A stretch of 7,534 bases of DNA from Acidobacteriota bacterium (GTDB lineage: Bacteria; Acidobacteriota; Vicinamibacteria; Vicinamibacterales; UBA8438): contig DQEK01000400.1 of assembly GCA_003533545.1 (NCBI GenBank), positions 1 through 7,534 of the forward strand. The letters are read 5' to 3'. The first letter of the stretch is position 1. Each line of letters starts with the position of its first letter. Made by a program: the position numbers and the translations under genes. Shown here one piece after another: positions 1-5,744 of this stretch. The notes beneath the pieces are model-generated. The model was given only the letters and a program-made list of their open reading frames with translations. It did no database searches and was not told the DNA's origin.

Positions 1-2086
1 GTTGGCCACCGTCATCGAAGTCCTGATGCTGATGCCAGCGCGTTGGGAATCGCACCCCGTTCACATCCTCATACTCCGTGTAGATCGTCTCGTAGTACAT
101 ATCCCCAACCACGGGATTCGGAAGCCAGGTCTGAACCCGACGCACGACATTGTCCTCGGTGATCGTGCCATGCACCCGATACCGGCCGAGTGCGATGAAC
201 GAGACGACGGTTACCGGTTCTCCAGACTCGTTCCGTGTCAGCGTTGTGGCGTTTCCGGACAGGGCGCCCTTGAGGAACCCCTGTGGGGTCAGCAGAATCT
301 CGAGCATGCGTCGTTCAGAGGCCGCCGGCATGGCGATGACGCGATCGCTTTCGATGTCCCACGCACGGGTGCCGCTTACCAGCACGCTCCGTTGCCGTTC
401 GCCACGAATCGGAGTTCCACCGCCAAGGGCAGGGTAGTTTCCCTGTCGAATGACCATTTCTTCTTTCGACGAGTACGTGTCGAAATCGATGGTTCGCGTG
501 TAGCTGGTCAGCTCGAACCGTGGCCAATCCTGATCCGGGGCGTGGTTCTGGCCAACCTCCCCGATCCAGCCGGTTCCCGAATATTGGATGGACGTCATGT
601 TGTCCACGCCCATTGTGTTGGCTGCTGCTTCCAGTACGGTTCGAGCATCCGTCACCGGGTCAGACGCCAGTGTTAGTGCGGGGGTGGTGGTGGTGTCATC
701 GGCATAGTCTGCGGCTACGAGTGAGGCTCGGATGACCTCGCGATCGTTCCGCGCCACGACGTGTCCGTTGGCAAACGCGGGGTGGGCCCACAACACTGTC
801 CGGTCGCTCCAGCGTCCGGACGCACCCCCTCGCGTGTGCAAGGTTGGCTCGAGCAGTGGCGTCCGATCGATTTCCTGATAACCGTCCGGTGTGAACTGCG
901 CGATAACCAGCTGCCCTGAGTCGTTGGTTACGAAGTACCGGTCGCCGTTGCGTACGAAATACGCTGTTCCGAAGCGGCCCTGTGGCGTCAGGGCATCGTT
1001 CTGCCAGAGTCGTTCCCCAGTCGTGGCGTCGAGGCCACGCAGTTCGCCGTAACTGTCGACGCCGTACAGATAGTCATCGATGATGATCGGCGTGGACATC
1101 ATCGCGTGGAGTCCGTCGGTCAGGTGTGGCAGTTCGCTCCGACTCTGTCCCTTCCAGAGTATTCGTGCCCCCGGACGATCGTTGTCGAGGGTCATCATCA
1201 TCGACCCGGTGCGAAACTGGCTGATGAGGAGATACCGCCCACTGCGCACTGGCGTGCCGATCGACAGCCCGCCGGTGTTCAGAAATTCCTGCTCCCAGTA
1301 GGTCTCGCCCGTCTCTGGATTGAGTGACACCAAGGCGGTCGCGTGCCAGAAAATTAGTTGTCGCACGCCACCCGCGTCGATGACGACAGGCGACGAGTAG
1401 CCAGTTTCTGACGTCATCTCCAGCGCGCGCCACACTTCCTCTCCCGTCGCCTTGTTGAACCCGACAACCTTCGCGTCAGGCTCGCCACCCACAACCACAA
1501 TCAGGATGTCGTCCTCAACGAGTGGTGCGTGTGAAACACCGTAAGCCGGCACCGTGGCGCCGTAGTCGGTGGTAGTGTCGACTTGCCAGACGGTTTCTCC
1601 GGTTTCCACGGCCAGGCACGAGACCATCCCAGCGGCACCGACGACGTAGACCCGGTCGCCGTCGACCGTCGGCGGCGTCCGGGGGCCGTTGGCGAACTTC
1701 CACGAGATGTTGCGGTAGGTGGCAGGCCAGGTCTGTGCCCACAGAACCGCGCCGGTTTCCTCATCAAGCGCCAGAAGGCGCTCCGTGCCATCCATGGTGC
1801 GGCTGCCAGGCGTTTCCTCGTAGTCGAGGATAAAGACACGCCCACCCGCAACCGTTGGGCCAGCGAAGCCCCCGCGGACCGGCACGCGCCAGGTCACTCG
1901 GAGTCCCCTGTCCGGAAAACTCTCGACGATTCCGGTGTCGGCCCAGACGCCATCCCTGTGAATGCCCCGCCACTGGGGCCAGTCCTCAGCGCGGAGGCTG
2001 GTCGTCGTCAGACAAGCGGCAATAAGGGAGACACTCAACGCGAGCCGATTGGAAAAACGACGCTTGGCACCGACGGTGAAGGTCAT
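1..2086 (-). CDS. Secreted PQQ-like beta-propeller fused to an MBL-associated N-terminal domain (3' end outside window)
   Basis: Translating the minus strand from the ATG at 2086-2084 gives 695 codons with no stop down to base 2; the C-terminus lies outside the window. Residues 1-33 are a Sec signal peptide: Lys/Arg-rich start, hydrophobic core LSVSLIAACL, then SLRA before ED. The mature protein opens with DWPQWRG..RDG (35-46), the usual start of PQQ-like propeller proteins. Blade motifs of the type LxxxTGxxxW occur at about 107-116, 158-167, 210-219, 255-264 and 352-361, with a degenerate one at 300-311. The propeller closes near 440-460. A linker with four Thr (465-468) leads to DARTVLEAAANTMG and a second domain with IQYSGTGW (500-507), WPRF (521-524), YTRTIDF (529-535), the TWLPNPVVGDM stretch (653-663) and GVRFPTRW (677-684). 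From memory, this second domain normally precedes an MBL-fold hydrolase domain in acidobacterial secreted proteins. The propeller probably serves as a scaffold; real PQQ binding is not shown. No clear Shine-Dalgarno precedes the ATG, but no better in-frame start exists upstream. Confidence 0.9.
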   Translation of the reverse strand, partial: MTFTVGAKRRFSNRLALSVSLIAACLTTTSLRAEDWPQWRGIHRDGVWADTGIVESFPDRGLRVTWRVPVRGGFAGPTVAGGRVFILDYEETPGSRTMDGTERLLALDEETGAVLWAQTWPATYRNISWKFANGPRTPPTVDGDRVYVVGAAGMVSCLAVETGETVWQVDTTTDYGATVPAYGVSHAPLVEDDILIVVVGGEPDAKVVGFNKATGEEVWRALEMTSETGYSSPVVIDAGGVRQLIFWHATALVSLNPETGETYWEQEFLNTGGLSIGTPVRSGRYLLISQFRTGSMMMTLDNDRPGARILWKGQSRSELPHLTDGLHAMMSTPIIIDDYLYGVDSYGELRGLDATTGERLWQNDALTPQGRFGTAYFVRNGDRYFVTNDSGQLVIAQFTPDGYQEIDRTPLLEPTLHTRGGASGRWSDRTVLWAHPAFANGHVVARNDREVIRASLVAADYADDTTTTPALTLASDPVTDARTVLEAAANTMGVDNMTSIQYSGTGWIGEVGQNHAPDQDWPRFELTSYTRTIDFDTYSSKEEMVIRQGNYPALGGGTPIRGERQRSVLVSGTRAWDIESDRVIAMPAASERRMLEILLTPQGFLKGALSGNATTLTRNESGEPVTVVSFIALGRYRVHGTITEDNVVRRVQTWLPNPVVGDMYYETIYTEYEDVNGVRFPTRWHQHQDFDDGGQ
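683..694. repeat. (GGT)4 trinucleotide repeat at the domain junction
   Basis: Four perfect GGT units, read as ACC on the minus strand, encode Thr465-Thr468 of the propeller fusion. The repeat sits in the linker between the end of the beta-propeller and the following domain. Being a multiple of three, changes in copy number would lengthen or shorten the linker without shifting the frame. Confidence 0.8.
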
Positions 2087-2116
2087 ACAGTTCAGAGTGT
2101 GTCCGGATGTAGTGAC

Positions 2117-2145
2117 ATGATAGCAAACGGGTTGATAGATGAACC
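2117..2145 (-). promoter_or_regulatory. Candidate promoter of the minus-strand propeller gene
   Basis: On the minus strand TATCAT (2122-2117) is preceded by TGC, giving an extended -10 element of the TGnTATnAT type. Seventeen bases upstream is a poor -35 match, GGTTCA (2145-2140). Transcription would start near 2110, leaving a leader of about 25 bases before the ATG at 2086. The assignment rests on pattern and position only. Confidence 0.35.
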
Positions 2146-2162
2146 CTGTGACACGTGGTGTT

Positions 2163-2180
2163 CGCGCACGAAAGTGCGTG
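2163..2180. promoter_or_regulatory. Inverted repeat with GAAA loop in the divergent intergenic region
   Basis: The stem CGCGCAC (2163-2169) pairs with GTGCGTG (2174-2180), six Watson-Crick pairs and one G-T pair, around the four bases GAAA (2170-2173). It lies about 18 bases upstream of the candidate minus-strand -35 and about 67 bases upstream of the plus-strand -10 candidate. No T-run follows on either strand, so it does not look like an intrinsic terminator. It could be an operator for one or both divergent genes; this is inference from position. Confidence 0.35.
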
Positions 2181-2223
2181 TTCAAAACAACCCGAACGAG
2201 GCGGACAAGCGACACCGCGCTCG

Positions 2224-2252
2224 TCGTTCTTGCTCTTTCTCCGAGTTATACT
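2224..2252 (+). promoter_or_regulatory. Candidate promoter of the SnoaL-like gene
   Basis: TATACT (2247-2252) is a good sigma-70-type -10 hexamer, 48 bases before the chosen ATG at 2301. The only -35 candidate at 17-base spacing is TCGTTC (2224-2229), a weak match. The same octamer TATACTGA recurs at 6972-6979 at a similar distance from the next gene with a clear start, which modestly supports both. Confidence 0.35.
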
Positions 2253-2286
2253 GACGGCCATTTTTTGTCGAACATCCAACTCGTAC

Positions 2287-2298
2287 GGAAGTAGGTGG
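2287..2298 (+). promoter_or_regulatory. Ribosome binding site deciding the SnoaL-like start
   Basis: GGAAG (2287-2291) and AGGTGG (2293-2298) precede the ATG at 2301. GGAAG lies 9 bases before that ATG but only 3 bases before the in-frame GTG at 2295. The GTG itself lies inside the purine-rich tract, so the ATG at 2301 is preferred. Confidence 0.5.
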
Positions 2299-2300
2299 GC

Positions 2301-2702
2301 ATGTCGAATGTGAGAGAAACCGTTAACAAGCTAGTTGAAGCTTGGAATAACAGAGACTGGGATTTCATTCGAGCGTCCCTCCATCCAGAGACCAAACTTG
2401 TCATGCCGGACGGTCAGGAGATAGGCGGGGTCGAGGCCTGTTTAGAGGAAGGGTGGAAGGGGCATGCAGCTGCGTTCCCGGATGGTCGACTTGACATCGT
2501 GAGCGCCTACGACGACGGTGACGTGGCGATCACCGAGCTGGTTCTGCGAGGGACCCACGGTGGCACCTTGGCCGGAATCGCGCCAACGCAGAAGAAGGTC
2601 GAGGTGGGTTGGTGCAACATCATGAAGTTCAAAGATGGCAAGGTAGTGAGCGACCGTGATTATGTGGACATGCAGACCATCTTTTCTCAGCTTGGCGTGT
2701 AG
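2301..2702 (+). CDS. SnoaL-like polyketide-cyclase / NTF2-fold family protein
   Basis: This 133-residue protein fits the SnoaL-like (ester cyclase) branch of the NTF2 superfamily in length and motif order. It begins with a helix, VRETVNKLVEAWNNRDWDF (4-22), typical of the family start. Then come HAAAFPDGRLD (55-65), ITELVLRGTHGG (77-88), GIAPTQKKVE (92-101) and the closing strand FKDGKV (110-115) followed by DRDYVD (118-123). The FPD, GTHxG and GIxPTxKxVE blocks are the recognisable signature as I remember the family. Members form small cone-shaped domains that bind hydrophobic ligands; some catalyse aldol ring closure and many have no known substrate. An acidic residue near 118-123 is the likely catalytic position by family analogy. 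There is no signal peptide, so it is probably cytoplasmic, unlike its neighbours. An alternative GTG start at 2295 would add two residues. It looks somewhat more AT-rich at its 5' end than flanking genes. No biosynthetic partner is nearby, so the substrate cannot be named. Confidence 0.85.
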   Translation: MSNVRETVNKLVEAWNNRDWDFIRASLHPETKLVMPDGQEIGGVEACLEEGWKGHAAAFPDGRLDIVSAYDDGDVAITELVLRGTHGGTLAGIAPTQKKVEVGWCNIMKFKDGKVVSDRDYVDMQTIFSQLGV

Positions 2703-2717
2703 ATTGCCGACCTTCAT

Positions 2718-2743
2718 GTCCCTTGTGCTTTCCGTCGAGGGAC
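2718..2743 (+). terminator. Weak stem-loop after the SnoaL-like gene
   Basis: GTCCCTTG (2718-2725) pairs with CGAGGGAC (2736-2743), seven Watson-Crick pairs plus one G-T pair, around a 10-base loop. It starts 15 bases after the TAG. There is no T-run after it, so it is at best an atypical terminator or a transcript-end stabilising hairpin. Confidence 0.3.
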
Positions 2744-2764
2744 GCACGAAATGGCGTAACGCTT

Positions 2765-2773
2765 TGATACGAT
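2765..2773 (+). promoter_or_regulatory. Candidate extended -10 promoter for the TonB receptor
   Basis: TGATACGAT (2765-2773) matches the extended -10 form TGnTAnnAT, with no good -35 upstream. It would give a leader of roughly 170 bases before the receptor start at 2951. A second extended -10 candidate, TGTTATGTT (2853-2861), would give a leader of about 80 bases. Neither has a convincing -35, so which is used is open. The 248-base stretch between 2703 and 2950 otherwise holds only the hairpin after the SnoaL-like gene. Confidence 0.25.
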
Positions 2774-2934
2774 AGAGTTTATAGCTAGCTCGGGTGCACC
2801 GGATTTCCTGCAGTGGCTTGGGAGGTGGGGCTTCGGTTCTAACTTCGATTTTTGTTATGTTAGCAGCGGGGGCGTCGGCGAGGCTTCAGGCGAGGGTCTT
2901 CTTAGAGCGTGCGGTCTCGCCGACGGTCTCTGTT

Positions 2935-2941
2935 AAGGAAG
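2935..2941 (+). promoter_or_regulatory. Ribosome binding site deciding the TonB receptor start
   Basis: AAGGAAG (2935-2941) is the only good Shine-Dalgarno match in this area. It ends 9 bases before the GTG at 2951, a normal spacing, but 18 bases before the ATG at 2960, and it lies downstream of the GTG at 2909. This favours GTG 2951 as the start. Confidence 0.5.
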
Positions 2942-2950
2942 TTTTGTCAC

Positions 2951-5395
2951 GTGATTTTGATGCCAAATGTCAGAGTGAAGGCTGCCGGTGTTGTACTTTG
3001 GTTAGCCTTCGCGTGCGCTGGGTTCGGTTCAGTACTCCAGGCGAGAGAACTGCAGACTGGCGGGATTGCCGGGTCGGTGGTGGCTGCCGAGGACGGGCGG
3101 CCCGTTTCGGGAGCGCTGGTCACAATCGAGGGGTCGAACCTCGTGGCTGTCACAGACGTCGTGGGGCGTTTTGAGATCGGGAACCTGCCAACGGGACCAA
3201 CCGTACTCATTGTGCTGGCCCCTGGATTCGTCGATCTGTTAGTCCCAAGCGTGCCGGTGACAGCTGACATGACGGCTTCGCTGACAATCGAGCTCGAAGT
3301 GACACCGAACTTCCTGGAACGAGTGCAAGTGACGGCTAGCAAGGCGCCACTCAGTATCGGTGAGGTCGCCGCGCAAGCTGACATCGTGGACCGGTCGACG
3401 TTCGAAGAGCGTGGAGACCAAAGCCTCACGTCTGCGATTTCTCACGTCCCGGGTGTTGTTGTGAGCACCATGGCCGGTTCGTTTGAGTCCGTCATGTTGC
3501 GAGGACTCCCACGGGATGGCAATGAGTTCACCAGCACGCTACTTCTGGTTGATGGCGTCCCCCAGACAGATTCGCGGAATAGTTCACGGGTCATAAATCT
3601 ACCGATCACGGATGCCAGCAGTATCGAAGTAATTCGGGGCCCAAACTCAGCCCTCTATGGGCGTACAGCCATAGGCGGGTCGATTAACGTACGTACCGCC
3701 GATCCGACTCCAGAACACCAAACCGGATTCGACCTCACAGGTGGCGGGTTCGGAATGCTGAAGGGCGTAGCGAAGGTGTCTGGTCCGTTGGCGGATTGGG
3801 GCGGGTACTACGTCTCGGCCTCAAGCGAGCGTAACAGCGGATTTTACAAGGGGCCCTTTGACTTCACGGTTGACGAAACGGCGTTGTTCGCCAAGGTAAC
3901 CTTCGTGCCAGACGCGAAATCGTTTGGTAGCGTGAGCGTCAACCGCGTGATCTCTGACCAGAGCCTGCCTACCAATGAACCGATCGTCAACGGCCAGTTC
4001 CTCAGCGACCTGTCTCCGGAGTTTGACCGCCTCAGTGACCTGAACGTGCCGGGCCCCAATTATCATCAGAGCGAGGGTCGAGTTACCGCCAACTACACAC
4101 GACAGTTCAGCGATGCGGTGAGGATGGTCAACGTCTTTGGGCACCGCCAGATTCAGTACAAGTTTATCGATTCTGGTGATATCACGGGCGCACCATTCGA
4201 TCTCGCGAGTAACACGCTGACGATGTACCCGTTTGATATGCAGACGGATGAGGACATCTTCTACGAGGAACTGAGGTTTGAGCTTGAACCGAATCTGGGT
4301 TTCCTGAGGGGCCTTGAGCCGTCGGTTATTGCGGGCGGTTCGTATGAACATACGACCGGGTTTGGTGCTGGCAACCTGATGTACACGGACGCGAATACGT
4401 TTGGCTGGCCGCTCAATTACCTCAATCCCGTACACCCCGCAAAGAGCGACTGGGAATTTTTTCGCTTTGGGGGAAACGACTACAGTGTGGGCATCACGGG
4501 ACTGTTTGGGCAACTCAGCATCGAACCGACAAATCGTTTAATTTTGACTGCTGGCGGTCGCTACGACCGACTGGCCCTCGATAACCGATTGACGTTCCGA
4601 GATGGGCAGCCAGTAGTAAAAGACACCTTTGACGCGTTCAGTCCAAAAGTAAGTGCGGTGTTCCAGCTACTCCCTGATGACGTGGATGCGGTAGTCAATG
4701 CCTACGCACAGTACTCCCAGGCGTTTCTACCACCACGTCGTCCGAGTGGTCTTCGCCCGGGTGACGACGAGATCAAGTTGAACCCGGAAGATATCGACAA
4801 TTATGAAGTCGGCCTCAAGGGTAGCTGGCTTGGTGGGGACGTTTCGTTCGAGTTGGCCTATTTCAGGATGACGCGAGACGGCATCGTCCACAGTGTTCGT
4901 CAGGGGCCGTTTTTTGTGCCAACTAATGCCGGCGAGCACAAGTACAGGGGTATCGAGACCGGAATTAACTGGAGCGCCACTCCGCAGGTGTCCGTCTATG
5001 CGAACGGGGCCTTCTATCACAACCGTTTCGGCACCTTCTTGATCGAATCATCTCGCGGGAACACCGTATTAACGGGGAACCGTCTGCCAATCGCCCCCGA
5101 TCGCATCATTAACGCGGGAGCGGTGATTATGCCGGCGCCGGACATCAACATCAGATTGGATGTCAAATACGTGGGAGATGTGATGGTAGACCAGGGAAAT
5201 ACCTTTGAGCTCTCCCCGTACACTCTGTTCGATGCGGCTGTGTCTTGGCACCTCGGAGCAACGCGCGTCACGCTCTCGGCGCACAATTTGCTGAACGAGG
5301 AATACTACTGGAGCGGAGATACCTCTCTTGCAGAATCGGCCGATCCCGGGGCCCCGCGCCAGATTCTGCTGACGACCTCGTTCAACTTTCGCTGA
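2951..5395 (+). CDS. TonB-dependent outer-membrane receptor with N-terminal carboxypeptidase-regulatory domain
   Basis: This 814-residue protein imports a ligand across the outer membrane using TonB/ExbBD energy. Residues 1-31 are a signal peptide (core AAGVVLWLAFACAGFGSV, cleavage after LQA). A carboxypeptidase-regulatory-like beta-sandwich spans about 37-117, seen as GSVVAAEDGRPVSGALVTIE, then TDVVGRFEIGNLP. ERVQVTAS (123-130) resembles a TonB box. The plug domain (about 133-252) carries RGLPRDG, LLLVDGVPQ and the family signature IEVIRGPNSALYG (225-237), followed by GGSINVRT. The remaining 560 residues are the 22-stranded barrel type, with repeated amphipathic strands ending in LLTTSFNFR, close to the usual aromatic C-terminal beta signal. 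The length is normal and no frameshift is seen. The start is uncertain: GTG 2951 has the best ribosome binding site; GTG 2909 would add 14 Arg-rich residues, ATG 2960 would remove three. No FUR box or TonB, ExbB or ExbD gene is visible, so the ligand (metal chelate, glycan, cobalamin or peptide) cannot be assigned. The next gene is a periplasmic binding protein, which could take the same substrate onward. Confidence 0.93.
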   Translation: MILMPNVRVKAAGVVLWLAFACAGFGSVLQARELQTGGIAGSVVAAEDGRPVSGALVTIEGSNLVAVTDVVGRFEIGNLPTGPTVLIVLAPGFVDLLVPSVPVTADMTASLTIELEVTPNFLERVQVTASKAPLSIGEVAAQADIVDRSTFEERGDQSLTSAISHVPGVVVSTMAGSFESVMLRGLPRDGNEFTSTLLLVDGVPQTDSRNSSRVINLPITDASSIEVIRGPNSALYGRTAIGGSINVRTADPTPEHQTGFDLTGGGFGMLKGVAKVSGPLADWGGYYVSASSERNSGFYKGPFDFTVDETALFAKVTFVPDAKSFGSVSVNRVISDQSLPTNEPIVNGQFLSDLSPEFDRLSDLNVPGPNYHQSEGRVTANYTRQFSDAVRMVNVFGHRQIQYKFIDSGDITGAPFDLASNTLTMYPFDMQTDEDIFYEELRFELEPNLGFLRGLEPSVIAGGSYEHTTGFGAGNLMYTDANTFGWPLNYLNPVHPAKSDWEFFRFGGNDYSVGITGLFGQLSIEPTNRLILTAGGRYDRLALDNRLTFRDGQPVVKDTFDAFSPKVSAVFQLLPDDVDAVVNAYAQYSQAFLPPRRPSGLRPGDDEIKLNPEDIDNYEVGLKGSWLGGDVSFELAYFRMTRDGIVHSVRQGPFFVPTNAGEHKYRGIETGINWSATPQVSVYANGAFYHNRFGTFLIESSRGNTVLTGNRLPIAPDRIINAGAVIMPAPDINIRLDVKYVGDVMVDQGNTFELSPYTLFDAAVSWHLGATRVTLSAHNLLNEEYYWSGDTSLAESADPGAPRQILLTTSFNFR

Positions 5396-5458
5396 TCTAA
5401 CCGGAACGTCGAGTTCAGAGGCCAGTGGCCGTTTGAAGTGAATTTCTGGAGGAAGCCG

Positions 5459-5560
5459 TTGTCGGATACTTTTGTGGAAACGCTGTCAGCGTCGGACCGT
5501 GTCGGCGGTGAGTGTTCCGTCGACGCTTGTCGGGGCGCGCTCGACCTAGTCTATGGCTGA
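5459..5560 (+). CDS. Possible 33-residue small protein (TTG start), weak
   Basis: A TTG at 5459 is preceded by GGAGGAAG (5448-5455), of which GGAGG lies 6 bases before it, an optimal ribosome binding spacing. The frame runs 33 codons to TGA at 5558-5560. The product begins MSDTFVETLSASDRVGGE and contains two Cys (C-S-V-D-A-C). There is no signal peptide or known motif. The support is the ribosome binding site only; an inverted repeat (5488-5527) lies inside it, and it may be a chance reading frame. Confidence 0.2.
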   Translation: MSDTFVETLSASDRVGGECSVDACRGALDLVYG

Positions 5561-5590
5561 ACCTGGCAACTGCGGTGCAGGTTGCATCCC

Positions 5591-5713
5591 ATGGAGCACA
5601 GGCGGCAGGCCAGCCCGGAAGAAATCGAGTGGCTGGGACCCGGCACACGTGGCGACACTTGTCGGGTGGCTGACGGAGACCGCCCGGTCATTGTCAGAGC
5701 GAGTGAATCATAG
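5591..5713 (+). CDS. Possible 40-residue small protein upstream of the binding-protein gene, weak
   Basis: ATG at 5591 opens 40 codons to TAG at 5711-5713, ending 31 bases before the next gene. The product is charged (MEHRRQASPEEIEW, then LGPGTRGDTCRVADG and RPVIVRASES). Only a poor CAGG lies upstream as a ribosome site. It is in the same frame as the small reading frame ending at 5560, separated by one TGA and 10 codons, so both may be chance or remnants of one degraded gene. No family was recognised. Confidence 0.15.
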   Translation: MEHRRQASPEEIEWLGPGTRGDTCRVADGDRPVIVRASES

Positions 5714-5734
5714 ACCGCGATGTCGGTGAAGCAC

Positions 5735-5740
5735 GAGGGA
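5735..5740 (+). promoter_or_regulatory. Ribosome binding site of the substrate-binding-protein gene
   Basis: GAGGGA (5735-5740) ends 4 bases before the ATG at 5745. It supports that ATG, which also places the twin-arginine motif at the expected distance from the N-terminus. Confidence 0.6.
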
Positions 5741-5744
5741 ACGA

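Larger units (their letters stand above)
5396..5744. other. 349-base gap without a firm gene
   Basis: No tRNA, riboswitch or T-rich terminator was recognised here. Structure seen: CGCTGTCAGCG (5481-5491), an interrupted palindrome; AGCGTCG (5488-5494) matched by CGACGCT (5521-5527) with a smaller ACCG/CGGT pairing inside the loop; and AACCTG (5560-5565) matched by CAGGTT (5578-5583). None is followed by a T-run. The receptor frame continues beyond its TGA with only one further stop (5558-5560) until TAG at 5711-5713, giving the two small frames listed separately. I saw no convincing promoter for the binding-protein gene. Confidence 0.5.

Noticed and set aside
2..676. Plus-strand reading frame of 224 codons
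   Set aside because: It is antisense to the propeller fusion, starts at TTG at the window edge, has no recognisable motif and an Arg/His-rich composition typical of a shadow frame.
1583..2254. Plus-strand reading frame of 223 codons
   Set aside because: Antisense to the N-terminal half of the propeller protein, whose signal peptide and blade motifs are clear; no motif on this strand.
2794..3174. Reading frame with a signal-peptide-like N-terminus ahead of the TonB receptor
   Set aside because: GTG at 2794 gives a hydrophobic stretch ending in ARLQA, but no ribosome site is clear, it overlaps the receptor in another frame, and after about 60 residues it becomes Arg/Cys-rich noise.
3821..4513. 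Minus-strand reading frame of 230 codons inside the receptor gene
   Set aside because: Antisense to the TonB barrel, no family motif, basic composition typical of a GC-rich shadow frame.
5415..5648. Minus-strand reading frame of 77 codons in the gap
   Set aside because: No ribosome site, low-complexity Pro/Arg/Thr-rich product and no family resemblance.
5396..5744. Riboswitch, tRNA or other RNA gene in the gap
   Set aside because: I looked for cloverleaf-like arms, a conserved cobalamin or TPP type box and a T-run terminator and saw none.
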